18,709 nucleotides of DNA from Microcaldota archaeon (lineage in GTDB: Archaea > Micrarchaeota > Micrarchaeia > Anstonellales > Anstonellaceae). Shown here piece by piece: positions 12,286 to 18,709 of the stretch (the stretch's first letter is position 1; each line of letters opens with the position of its first letter). The stretch covers positions 1 to 18,709 of the forward strand of contig JAKAME010000024.1 in NCBI GenBank assembly GCA_021813025.1. The letters run 5' to 3'. The position numbers and the translations under genes were made by a program. The notes below the pieces were generated by a model. That model searched no databases. It was not told the origin of the DNA and was given only the letters and a program-made list of their open reading frames with translations.

Positions 12286-13181
12286 GGGCTCATGCCGTCC
12301 GAGGCGGCGCGCTTGCTTGCGGTTGCGAGTATAATCGCCACGCCAAGCCCGATGAGGGCAAGCGACAGGCCTTCAATCACGCCCGGCAGCCTGTTGTTCA
12401 GCAAGATTGGCAGGAGCGCGCTGACCAGTCCGCCAAGAGTGAGAATGGCCGTTGCCTCGCTCACACTTGTGCCTGCCAGTCCGCGATAATATGTCATGGT
12501 GAAGCCGAGGATGAGAAGGGCGGAGAGGATGAGAGGAAGGAGCGGCAGCGCGGCAACAGACGCCACGCTTGCCGGAGCAATCACGGCCATTGCCGCCAGC
12601 AATATCATGCCGCCAATTCCAAGCCTCGCGGCCGCAAGCGCATCCGGCGTTATCCAATTCAGCGCCTTTTTGAGCAGAATATTCTCTGCCGACCACATCA
12701 GCGTTGCAGCAAGCACCATAAGCTCGCCGGTTCCGATTGCGAAGCTCTTGAAATTGAGCAATAGCAGCAGATTTGCCAGAAGGATGAGGCCGACGCCTCC
12801 TGCCGTTTTCCAGTTCGGCTTTTCGCGCAAAAAGGCTAGGGCCAGAATGGCGGAGAAAATGAACAGGAGGCGGTAAATGAATGAGGCGCCCGCGCCATTT
12901 GCCGCCATCGACAAGCCGCCGAAGAAGAGGGCGAATGGAATGGAGCCTCCGATAACTGCAATGGCAAGAAGCTGGAGCCACTGCTGGCGGGAGAATGACT
13001 GGAATTGCTTCAATTGCGTGCCGATGGCCGCAATTCCGAGCAAAGCCACAGTCGCAAGCAGGTTTTTCGCCATGGCAAAGCTGGTCGCATCCACTCCCCT
13101 AACTGCTGTCGAATTGTAATAGACTGCCACGCCGCTGATGAGGGCGGTGAGAACAACCCATTGCTTGGGCGAGAGATTCAT
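12273..13181 (-). CDS. EamA-family (drug/metabolite transporter superfamily) membrane transporter
   Basis: Integral membrane protein of 302 residues with ten hydrophobic helices arranged as two EamA repeats of five. The first repeat starts at WVVLTALISGVAVYYN and the second at GTGELMVLAATLMWSAENILLKKA, a typical second-repeat opening. Helix-end features include GGSIPFALFFGGLSMAANGAGASFIYRLLFIF in the first half and YYRGLAGTSVSEATAILTLGGLVSALL in the second. Substrates in this superfamily are diverse (amino acids, nucleotide sugars, metabolites), so none is assigned. The start is ATG 13181, with a TATA-like box 26 bases upstream and no ribosome-binding site; the longer upstream frame is basic and unlike a transporter. 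It is the promoter-proximal gene of the hydrogenase operon, and its stop overlaps the next start. Confidence 0.93.
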   Translation of the reverse strand: MNLSPKQWVVLTALISGVAVYYNSTAVRGVDATSFAMAKNLLATVALLGIAAIGTQLKQFQSFSRQQWLQLLAIAVIGGSIPFALFFGGLSMAANGAGASFIYRLLFIFSAILALAFLREKPNWKTAGGVGLILLANLLLLLNFKSFAIGTGELMVLAATLMWSAENILLKKALNWITPDALAAARLGIGGMILLAAMAVIAPASVASVAALPLLPLILSALLILGFTMTYYRGLAGTSVSEATAILTLGGLVSALLPILLNNRLPGVIEGLSLALIGLGVAIILATASKRAASDGMSPCKA

Positions 13182-13202
13182 GGGCGCAGCACTCTGACAA
13201 AA

Positions 13203-13211
13203 GTTAAAAAC
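13203..13211 (-). promoter_or_regulatory. TATA-like box (GTTTTTAAC) for the EamA-hydrogenase operon
   Basis: On the minus strand it is centred 26 bases before ATG 13181, implying a leaderless first gene. It is the only convincing promoter found for the four-gene run to 9659. It lies 8 bases from the 3' end of the upstream dehydrogenase gene. Confidence 0.6.
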
Positions 13212-13218
13212 AAACGTA

Positions 13219-14286
13219 TTATCTCTTGTTTTTCTTTTTTGCGCGCGCTTTCCGCTTTTTCCCGGCCAGTTCCTTCCCATTCACCGCATTGGCCGTCTTG
13301 CCGCGGACGTAAGCCTCGATGTTGTCCATGCTGGTGTCAAGGATGCGCCGCAGCGCCTCATGGCTGTTGAAGGCGTTGTGGGGCGTGATTATGACGTTCA
13401 TGTGCTTGTTGAGCAGGCGGTGATTGGCCACCAGGGTCTTCATGTTCACCGAGGCCGCGAACTCCGGCGCTGCGAGCTGGCGCTCCTCTTTTATGGCCGT
13501 CTCCTCCTCCAGCACGTCAAGGCCGGCGCCGCCCACATGGCCTGAATCAAGGCCCTCCACCAGCGCCTGCGTGTCAATCAGCCCGCCGCGCGCGGTGTTG
13601 ATGATGATTACCCCCTTCTTCATCTTGGAGATTGTGGCCTTGTTGATGATGTGCTCTGTTTGCGGAGTGAGGGGGGCGTGCAGGGTGACCACGTCTGCCT
13701 TGGCCAGCAGCTCGTCAAGCGTGCGCGCCCTCTGGCAGCGCAGCAAATCAAGCAGGTTGTCGTCGGCATAGGGGTCATACACCCACACTTTCATGCTCAG
13801 CGCGCGCGCCATGCGCGCGGCCTGCGAGCCAATGCGGCCGAATCCTATCATGCCAAGATTCTTGTCGGCCAAGTCAAATGTGCGCAAGCCCTCGATGGAG
13901 AAATCGCCTGCGCGCGTGCGCTCGGCGCAAAGGATGATTTTCTTGGCCAAAGACAGCATGAGCGCCATTGTGTGCTCGGCAACCGTGTGCGAGCCGTAGG
14001 TGGGCACGTTGGCCACCGCTATCCCCCTGCGGGTGCATTCTGCCACGTCTATGTGGTCAAAGCCCGTGGAGAAGGTGGCCACCATTTTCAGCTTGGGCAG
14101 TTTTGCAAGGCGCTTGGCGTCAAGCCTGGAATAGATGAACAGGCCAAGCACTTCGGCATCCCGCACCTGTGCAATGTTGCCGTCATTGAGGGGGCCGCTG
14201 ATGCACGTGATTTGGTTTCCCCTGCCAAGCCTTGCGTTGATTGGCCCTTTCTCCCAGCCTTCCAATTCGAAAAACGCGATGCGCAT
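13219..14286 (-). CDS. D-isomer-specific 2-hydroxyacid dehydrogenase (D-lactate dehydrogenase-like)
   Basis: NAD-dependent dehydrogenase of 355 residues interconverting a 2-oxoacid and its D-2-hydroxyacid. The catalytic domain opens MRIAFFELEGWE. The Rossmann domain has GMIGFGRIGSQAARMARAL (145-163). The catalytic triad can be placed: Arg233 in NTARGGLID, a Glu near 260-262 in GLDVLEEE, and His303 in ITPHNAFNS. TFSTGFDHID and VPTYGSHTVAEHTMALML are also family blocks. It resembles D-lactate dehydrogenases rather than phosphoglycerate dehydrogenase: there is no ACT or regulatory domain. The C-terminus is a Lys/Arg-rich tail (about residues 343-355), unusual for the family. The start is ATG 14286; GGGGTG six bases upstream is a Shine-Dalgarno site and contains the GTG of a longer frame. 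It could regenerate NAD in fermentation; substrate is inferred. Confidence 0.93.
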   Translation of the reverse strand: MRIAFFELEGWEKGPINARLGRGNQITCISGPLNDGNIAQVRDAEVLGLFIYSRLDAKRLAKLPKLKMVATFSTGFDHIDVAECTRRGIAVANVPTYGSHTVAEHTMALMLSLAKKIILCAERTRAGDFSIEGLRTFDLADKNLGMIGFGRIGSQAARMARALSMKVWVYDPYADDNLLDLLRCQRARTLDELLAKADVVTLHAPLTPQTEHIINKATISKMKKGVIIINTARGGLIDTQALVEGLDSGHVGGAGLDVLEEETAIKEERQLAAPEFAASVNMKTLVANHRLLNKHMNVIITPHNAFNSHEALRRILDTSMDNIEAYVRGKTANAVNGKELAGKKRKARAKKKNKR

Positions 14287-14331
14287 GGTTTTCACCCCAA
14301 CACAAATCTGTCTGTCGCCCCCTTCTCACCT

Positions 14332-14988
14332 TCATATCCTCATTCTGACCGGCTCTGCGTTTTTCAGCCGCAATTCCAGCAGGGCGGGCGGTTTTTTGGA
14401 GCACAGGCGGCTGATGCAGGCAAGCAGCAGCACCCCGTGCGAAACCAGCACCACCCTCTCTCCCCTGTGATGTTTTTTGAGGTAATTCAAAAGCCTGCCG
14501 GCCCGCCCCAGCACCGAGGCCCAAGGCTCGCCGCCCGGCGCGCGCCTGAAGAAATGGCTGACGCGCCCGCCTGCGTAGCGGTAGAAGAGTTCCGGGTGCT
14601 GGCGGCAGATTTCTACTGCCGACTTGCCTGTCCATGCTCCCGTGGCCTGCTCGGTCAGCAGGGGCAGCACAATCGGCCTTAGCCTGAATTTTTTGGCCAG
14701 CGGATAGGCGCTCTGGCGCGCGCGCAGCATAGGGGAGACAAGAATCGCATCTGGCCTGCCTTTCATTGCCCTCGCCATTGCCTTTGCAGCCGCCCTCATC
14801 TGTTTTTTTCCCAATTCCGTCAGCGGCGGGTCGCGCTTTGTGCCGTTGAAAAGATGGCGGCGGTTGCCCCCGGCCCTGCCGTGGCGCATGAGCCAGACTT
14901 CGGTATCCGGCCTGCCCCAGCGCTTTTTCCAAGAAGAACTGACAGAAAGAGAGCGAATCCGAACTGCGGCGTTTGTTTTATTGTCCAT
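14332..14988 (-). CDS. Histidine phosphatase superfamily protein (first of a tandem pair)
   Basis: Phosphoglycerate-mutase-like phosphatase of 218 residues. The catalytic RHG lies at 35-37 in LMRHGRAGGN, followed by RHLFNGTKRDPPLTELG, the substrate-loop pattern of the family. SPMLRARQSA (about 85-94) supplies the second Arg, Glu113 is a likely proton donor, and the second catalytic His is His184 in VVLVSHG. The first ~28 residues are a polar extension. ATG 14988 begins 20 bases after the stop of the upstream paralogue; the longer frame lies partly in that gene. The two neighbours share motif spacing and were probably produced by tandem duplication. Substrate (sugar phosphate, phosphoglycerate or a nucleotide precursor) cannot be told from sequence alone. 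Confidence 0.9.
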   Translation of the reverse strand: MDNKTNAAVRIRSLSVSSSWKKRWGRPDTEVWLMRHGRAGGNRRHLFNGTKRDPPLTELGKKQMRAAAKAMARAMKGRPDAILVSPMLRARQSAYPLAKKFRLRPIVLPLLTEQATGAWTGKSAVEICRQHPELFYRYAGGRVSHFFRRAPGGEPWASVLGRAGRLLNYLKKHHRGERVVLVSHGVLLLACISRLCSKKPPALLELRLKNAEPVRMRI

Positions 14989-15008
14989 CTTCAACGCCCG
15001 CCGTTTTC

Positions 15009-15704
15009 TTACAGCCTGACCGTTCCGCAGTTGGGCACGTCCTCGCGCATCCACACATGATGGTTGTCAAGGCGATGGCGCACGCCGTAGGCGCAGTTCA
15101 TGAAGTCCGAATGCGACACCACAACAACTTTCTTGCCTGCATAATGGCTGTCCAGCCAGCGCAAACATTTGCGCGCCCTTTCCTTCAAGTCATCCCAAGA
15201 CTCTCCGCCCGGCGCGCGCAGGGTGTACATCTGCCCGGATGGGGAGACATGAAAATATTTTCGGTAGCGCGGCCCGAGCAGCCGGTCACGGCTCTTGCCG
15301 CTCAGTTGGCCGTAATCCTGCTCCATGGCAAGAGGAAACGACAGGGCAGGCATGGCAAAGCGCTCGGAGAGCGGCTCGGCGCTCTGCCGCGCGCGCAGAA
15401 GAGGGCTTGTGAGTATTGCATCCGGCTTGAATGGGAAATGAGCTGCCCAATAGCCGGCCTGCGCGCCGCCCAGACTGGTGAGCGGGGCGTCTATGCGGCT
15501 GCCGTTGAAGATGTGGCGCTCGTTGCCTTCGGCCTGAGCGTGGCGCACGAACCAGATGAAAGCACGGGAAGGAGAAGAATGAAGATGGGAATGGGCCCGA
15601 AGACGGGAACGAGGACGGGAACCGGCCCGATGCCGAGCCGAAGAGTTCTTCCTGGCTTTCCGGCCCTCCGAAATCCTCTTCCTGCTTTTTTTCCCTTTTT
15701 TCAT
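15009..15704 (-). CDS. Histidine phosphatase superfamily protein with basic N-terminal extension (second of the pair)
   Basis: Paralogue of the next gene, 231 residues. Catalytic RHA lies at 54-56 in WFVRHAQAEGN, followed by RHIFNGSRIDAPLTSLG. SPLLRARQSAEPL, Glu128 and His198 in VVVVSHS complete the active-site set. The first ~47 residues are Arg/Lys/Ser/His-rich low complexity (KKGKKSRKR, RPRSRLRAHSHLH), which may bind RNA or DNA or be disordered. I chose ATG 15704: a TATA-like box centred about 28 bases upstream makes it leaderless, whereas the earlier ATG at 15716 would leave only about 17 bases. It heads a transcript that includes the second phosphatase and perhaps the dehydrogenase, and is divergent from EF-2. 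Confidence 0.88.
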   Translation of the reverse strand: MKKGKKSRKRISEGRKARKNSSARHRAGSRPRSRLRAHSHLHSSPSRAFIWFVRHAQAEGNERHIFNGSRIDAPLTSLGGAQAGYWAAHFPFKPDAILTSPLLRARQSAEPLSERFAMPALSFPLAMEQDYGQLSGKSRDRLLGPRYRKYFHVSPSGQMYTLRAPGGESWDDLKERARKCLRWLDSHYAGKKVVVVSHSDFMNCAYGVRHRLDNHHVWMREDVPNCGTVRL

Positions 15705-15727
15705 ATCCCATCTCATCGCTCATGGGC

Positions 15728-15737
15728 TTATTTAAAC
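15728..15737 (-). promoter_or_regulatory. TATA-like box (GTTTAAATAA) for the phosphatase genes
   Basis: Minus-strand element centred near 15733, about 28 bases before ATG 15704. It lies about 28 bases from the oppositely oriented EF-2 box, so the two promoters are back-to-back and may compete for factor binding. Confidence 0.6.
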
Positions 15738-15754
15738 TGCCGCCGCCGGCAAAC

Positions 15755-15767
15755 CTATTTAAATTTC
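15755..15767 (+). promoter_or_regulatory. TATA box (CTATTTAAATTTC) for EF-2
   Basis: Centred near 15761, predicting a start near 15787 and a leader of about 54 bases. The leader holds a small CCCC-AACC-GGGG hairpin (15812-15823) and a GAGGT ribosome-binding site (15829-15833) seven bases before ATG 15841. It is the longest leader predicted in the window. Confidence 0.6.
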
Positions 15768-15840
15768 TCGGCGAACAACATGTCATCTTCTGCTTTAGTG
15801 GGCAGATTATCCCCCAACCGGGGTTTTAGAGGTCGTATTC

Positions 15841-18030
15841 ATGGTCCGCAAAGAGTATGTCGTCGACGAAGTCCAGAAAATGATGGGCAATCTCAAGAAC
15901 GTGCGAAACGTGGCCATCTGCGCCCACGTGGACCACGGCAAGACCACCATGACCGACTCGCTGGTGGCCCGCGCAGGCCTTATTTCCAAGGAAACCGCCG
16001 GCGAGCAGCGCATGATGGACTTCGACGAGCAGGAGCAGGCGAGAGGCATCACAATCAAGGCGGCCAACATCTCCCTAGCGTTTCAGATGAACGGGCAGGA
16101 CTGGCTGGTCAACCTCATCGACACGCCCGGCCACGTGGACTTCGGCGGGCATGTTACGAGGGCGATGAGGGCCGTGGACGGAGTCGTCCTTGTGGTTGAT
16201 TCGGTCGAAGGAGTGATGCCCCAGACCGAAACGGTGCTGCGCCAAGCGCTGAAAGAGAAGGCCCACCCTGTAATTTTCATCAACAAAATCGACCGCCTCA
16301 TCAACGAATTGCAGCTAAACGACGAGCAGATGCAGCAGAGGCTTCTCAAAATCATCATGCAGGTAAACAAGCTCATCGAGGAATACGCGCCAGTGGAATT
16401 CCGCGACGAATGGCACATCGACGTCAAGAAGGGCAACATCGCCTTCGGCTCGGCCTTCCACAAGTGGGCCGTGTCCATCAAGGCCATGAACAAGTTCAAC
16501 ATCAAGTTCTCGGACATCTTCAACCACTGCCGCCAAGGCCAGCACAACATATTGCAGGAGAAAGCGCCCCTTGACGAAGTGCTTCTCACAATGATTCTCG
16601 AGCATTTGCCCAATCCGCTTGATGCGCAGAAATACCGCATTCCGCAAATCTGGCACGGCGACATCAATTCCGACGACGGCAAGGCCCTGCTGCTCTGCTC
16701 TGCCGAAGGAAAGACAATCGGCGTGTGCATAGGCGTGGTGAACGACCCTCACGCCGGCGAGGTGGCGATTGTGCGCCTCTTCTCCGGCCGCGTGCGCAAG
16801 GGAGACATGCTTTACATGGCCGCGCGCATGGCATCCGAGAAGGTGCAGCAGGTGGCCATCTACATGGGCCCCGACCGCGTCATGGTCGACAACGTGATTG
16901 CGGGCAACATCGTCGGCATCGTCGGCTTGCGCGACGTGTTCGTGGGCGAGACGGTTTCCACCGGCGAAGTGGTGCCTTTCGAGCAAATCAAGCACTACTC
17001 CGAGCCTGTCATCACCAAGTCCATCGAGGCCAAGGACTCGAAAGACCTCACGAAACTGATTATGATTCTGCGCGCCCTTGGCAAGGAGGACCCCACCCTG
17101 AAAGTGGAGCTCAACCAGGAGACGGGCGAGCACCTGATTTCAGGCATGGGAGAGCTGCACCTCGAAATCCTTATCTACAAAATCGAGAAGGAGAAGGGCG
17201 TGCCTGTCACCACCTCTCCGCCCATCGTGGTCTACCGCGAAATCGTCACAGGCAAGTGCGAGCTTGTGGAGGGCAAGTCCCCCAACAAGCACACCAAGAT
17301 AAAATTCTCCATCGAGCCTGTGGAGGAAACCGTGATGGCCGCCATGCTGGAGGGCAAGATTCCAGACGGCAGGCCCAAGGGCAAGCAGCTTGTCGAGACT
17401 CTGGTGGAGGCCGGCCTGCCGCGCGAGGAAGCCAAGGCGCTGATGAACATCCACAACCGCTCGCTTCTGATTAACGACACGCGCGGCGTGCAGTATCTCA
17501 ACGAAATCATGGAGCTTGTGATTCAGGGCTTCGAGGAGGCGCTGGACAAGGGGCCTTTGTGCAAGGAGAAGGTGTTCGGTGTCAAGGTGAAAATCCTTGA
17601 TGCCACCATCCACGAGGACCCGGTGCACCGCGGCCCGGCGCAAATCATTCCGGCCACCAAGCGGCCCCTCTATGCAGGCATGCTTATTGCCGGAGTGCAA
17701 TTGCAGGAGCCAAAGCAGAAAATCACCATTCTCGTGCCGGCCCAGTACATGAGCGCCGTGATTACTCTCATCAACGGCAGGCGCGGGCAGATGATGGACA
17801 TCCAGCAGGAGGGCGAGTCTGCGACGCTGCTGGCCAAAGTCGCAGTTGCGGAAATGTTCGGGTTTGCAAACGATTTGCGCTCGGCCACGCAGGGGCGCGC
17901 GATTTGGTATCAGGAATACGCAGGCTACGAGCCGCTGCCGCGCGACCTGCTGCTCAAGACCGTGAAGTCCATCCGGGAACGGAAAGGGGACAAGCCCGAG
18001 CCGCCCACGCCGAACGACTTCTTGGATTAG
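15841..18030 (+). CDS. fusA: Translation elongation factor EF-2
   Basis: Archaeal EF-2 of 729 residues, the usual length; a ribosomal translocase GTPase. The G domain shows G1 AHVDHGKTT (28-36), G2 RGITIKAANIS, G3 DTPGHVDFGG (94-103) and G4 NKID (148-151). Domain II follows, with IGVCIGVVNDPHAGEVAIVRLFSGRVRKGD. Domain IV has ILDATIHEDPVHRGPAQIIPATKR with His596, the residue modified to diphthamide, so the target site is kept. The motif has Pro-Val where many archaea have Ala-Ile. The C-terminus, WYQEYAGYEPLPRDLLLKTVKSIRERKG...DFLD, is canonical. There is no intein. The start is set by the GAGGT site. It is a single gene by context, with a T6 tract shortly after the stop. Confidence 0.98.
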   Translation: MVRKEYVVDEVQKMMGNLKNVRNVAICAHVDHGKTTMTDSLVARAGLISKETAGEQRMMDFDEQEQARGITIKAANISLAFQMNGQDWLVNLIDTPGHVDFGGHVTRAMRAVDGVVLVVDSVEGVMPQTETVLRQALKEKAHPVIFINKIDRLINELQLNDEQMQQRLLKIIMQVNKLIEEYAPVEFRDEWHIDVKKGNIAFGSAFHKWAVSIKAMNKFNIKFSDIFNHCRQGQHNILQEKAPLDEVLLTMILEHLPNPLDAQKYRIPQIWHGDINSDDGKALLLCSAEGKTIGVCIGVVNDPHAGEVAIVRLFSGRVRKGDMLYMAARMASEKVQQVAIYMGPDRVMVDNVIAGNIVGIVGLRDVFVGETVSTGEVVPFEQIKHYSEPVITKSIEAKDSKDLTKLIMILRALGKEDPTLKVELNQETGEHLISGMGELHLEILIYKIEKEKGVPVTTSPPIVVYREIVTGKCELVEGKSPNKHTKIKFSIEPVEETVMAAMLEGKIPDGRPKGKQLVETLVEAGLPREEAKALMNIHNRSLLINDTRGVQYLNEIMELVIQGFEEALDKGPLCKEKVFGVKVKILDATIHEDPVHRGPAQIIPATKRPLYAGMLIAGVQLQEPKQKITILVPAQYMSAVITLINGRRGQMMDIQQEGESATLLAKVAVAEMFGFANDLRSATQGRAIWYQEYAGYEPLPRDLLLKTVKSIRERKGDKPEPPTPNDFLD

Positions 18031-18047
18031 AGGTCTCCTCCAATCCA

Positions 18048-18060
18048 CCTTCTTTTTTCG
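18048..18060 (+). terminator. T-rich terminator after EF-2
   Basis: CCTTCTTTTTTCG begins about 18 bases after the EF-2 stop and includes a T6 run. A second T-rich stretch follows at 18061-18078. Such tracts are sufficient for archaeal intrinsic termination. Confidence 0.5.
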
Positions 18061-18130
18061 TTCAATTTTCCGTCTTTTCCAACGTCCTTACACCACTAGC
18101 CATAGCGCCGCTGCCTTGCGCGTTTTTGGC

Positions 18131-18158
18131 CGCTTTTAACGCCCCCTCTCTTTTTAAC
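18131..18158 (+). promoter_or_regulatory. Two TATA-like boxes before the MinD/ParA gene
   Basis: CGCTTTTAAC (18131-18140) and CTTTTTAAC (18150-18158) are near-copies 18 bases apart. They predict starts near 18164 and 18181, giving leaders of about 30 and 13 bases. The sequence GGTGAAGGT at 18178-18186 could serve as a ribosome-binding site for the longer one. Dual start sites are an inference. Confidence 0.45.
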
Positions 18159-18193
18159 ATTTGTGGCAAAAGCACGGGGTGAAGGTAAAACCG

Positions 18194-18709
18194 ATGCCCA
18201 AACGCGTCATAGCAGTGGTTTCCGGCAAAGGAGGGGTTGGAAAAACAACAACGGCCGTCAACATCGCAAGCCTGCTTAGCATGAGCGGACGCTCGGTCGT
18301 CATCGTCGACGCCGACGTCTACAACCCCTGCGTCCTTTTCCATCTCGGCCTGCCGCACCAGAGCACCGGCCTGCAGACCCTTCTGGAGGGCAAGGCAGAC
18401 ATCGAGGATGTCCTGACCATGCACCCCTCGACCGGCCTGCGCTGCATCTCCTCCTCAATCGGCCTTGAGCGCTGCGGGCAGATGAAAAACCTGCCCAAAG
18501 TCATCAACCGCCTTGACTACGATTACGTCATAGTCGACTGCGCCCCCGGCTTCTGCGACGTGGTGGAGGACGTCATCACTGCCTCGGATGCGGCCGTCGT
18601 GCTGATGACGCCGGAAATACCAAGCTGCACCGCGGCCATGAAGCTGCACCACCTCATCCGCCGCCGGAAGGCCATCCGCGACGTGCATTTCGTCCTCAAC
18701 CGCGTAGAT
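18194..18709 (+). CDS. MinD/ParA-family ATPase, N-terminal part (cut by window end)
   Basis: First 172 codons of a deviant Walker A ATPase. SGKGGVGKTTT (10-20) carries the signature lysine, VVIVDADVYNPC (33-44) is the switch/Walker A' segment with MinD-like spacing, and YVIVDCAPGF (about 115-124) is Walker B. The sequence also has ASDAAVVLMTPEIPSCTAA, the MinD/ParA block after Walker B. The N-terminus MPKRVIAVVSGKGGVGKTT resembles archaeal MinD-like proteins, which are often present in several copies and can serve in cell division, motility positioning or iron-sulfur assembly (Mrp/NBP35 types, which carry extra cysteines). The C-terminus, with any amphipathic membrane-targeting helix or CxxC motif, lies outside the window, so the subtype cannot be decided. 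ATG 18194 follows AAGGT by seven bases. Confidence 0.9.
   Translation, partial: MPKRVIAVVSGKGGVGKTTTAVNIASLLSMSGRSVVIVDADVYNPCVLFHLGLPHQSTGLQTLLEGKADIEDVLTMHPSTGLRCISSSIGLERCGQMKNLPKVINRLDYDYVIVDCAPGFCDVVEDVITASDAAVVLMTPEIPSCTAAMKLHHLIRRRKAIRDVHFVLNRVD

Noticed and set aside
14973..16199. A 408-codon plus-strand frame running across a phosphatase gene and into EF-2
   Set aside because: It is antisense to the phosphatase and out of frame with EF-2. Its sequence becomes Arg/Gly-rich nonsense in the EF-2 part. The real starts at 15704 (-) and 15841 (+) have proper signals.
17626..17628. Possible loss of the diphthamide histidine in EF-2, as seen in some archaea
   Set aside because: His596 is present in EDPVHRGPAQ, so the modification site is intact; only the flanking Pro-Val differs.
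1..18709. CRISPR arrays, insertion sequences, integrases or prophage genes
   Set aside because: I saw no regularly spaced repeats, transposase motifs or phage structural genes. The tRNA duplication has no integrase or attachment-site context in the window.

Overview
This window is archaeal chromosome from a moderately GC-rich organism. It carries aIF2-beta, aIF1A, RIO1 kinase, PCNA, EF-2 with a diphthamide-site histidine, archaeal-type PEP carboxylase, an AlaX editing protein, a tRNA-Thr with a bulge-helix-bulge intron, and TATA-type promoters. Tight gene packing and unusual gene neighbours would fit an uncultivated, reduced-genome lineage (a DPANN group such as Diapherotrites or Micrarchaeota is my guess), but I cannot place it firmly.

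Layout. 1-2087 (+): translation/ribosome-biogenesis block: the 3' end of aIF2-beta, aIF1A, an unrecognised helical protein, then RIO1. 2093-3954 (-): Fe/Mn superoxide dismutase, a small membrane protein, and PCNA. 4058-6298 (+): AlaX, then PEP carboxylase. 6304-8311 (-): HisRS and RibB, four bases apart. 8457-8936 (+): an unrecognised 159-aa protein. 8937-9249: a tRNA locus, with a promoter, a broken copy of the 5' half of tRNA-Thr holding a 50-nt hairpin insertion, then the intact intron-containing tRNA-Thr(CGU). 9250-9681 (+): a hydrogenase maturation protease starting four bases after the tRNA. 9659-13181 (-): an apparent operon, EamA transporter -> conserved hydrogenase-associated protein -> NiFe hydrogenase small subunit -> large subunit. 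13219-15704 (-): D-2-hydroxyacid dehydrogenase and two tandem histidine phosphatases. 15841-18030 (+): EF-2. 18194-18709 (+): start of a MinD/ParA-like ATPase, cut by the window end.

How the parts work together. The large hydrogenase subunit keeps a C-terminal tail after its last metal-binding motif, and the neighbouring protease is the enzyme type that removes such tails. The two genes overlap tail-to-tail, so the DNA encoding part of the tail is also the end of the protease gene. No diaphorase, F420 or ferredoxin-type partner subunit is present, so the electron acceptor is unknown. PEP carboxylase, the hydroxyacid dehydrogenase and the hydrogenase together suggest a fermentative, redox-balancing metabolism, but that is inference.

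Initiation signals fall into two classes. Seven genes have a TATA-like box centred 26-28 bases before the start codon, which implies leaderless mRNAs. Several others have GAGGTG-like Shine-Dalgarno sites. The most unusual region is the tRNA-Thr locus. I saw no insertion sequence, CRISPR array or prophage gene.
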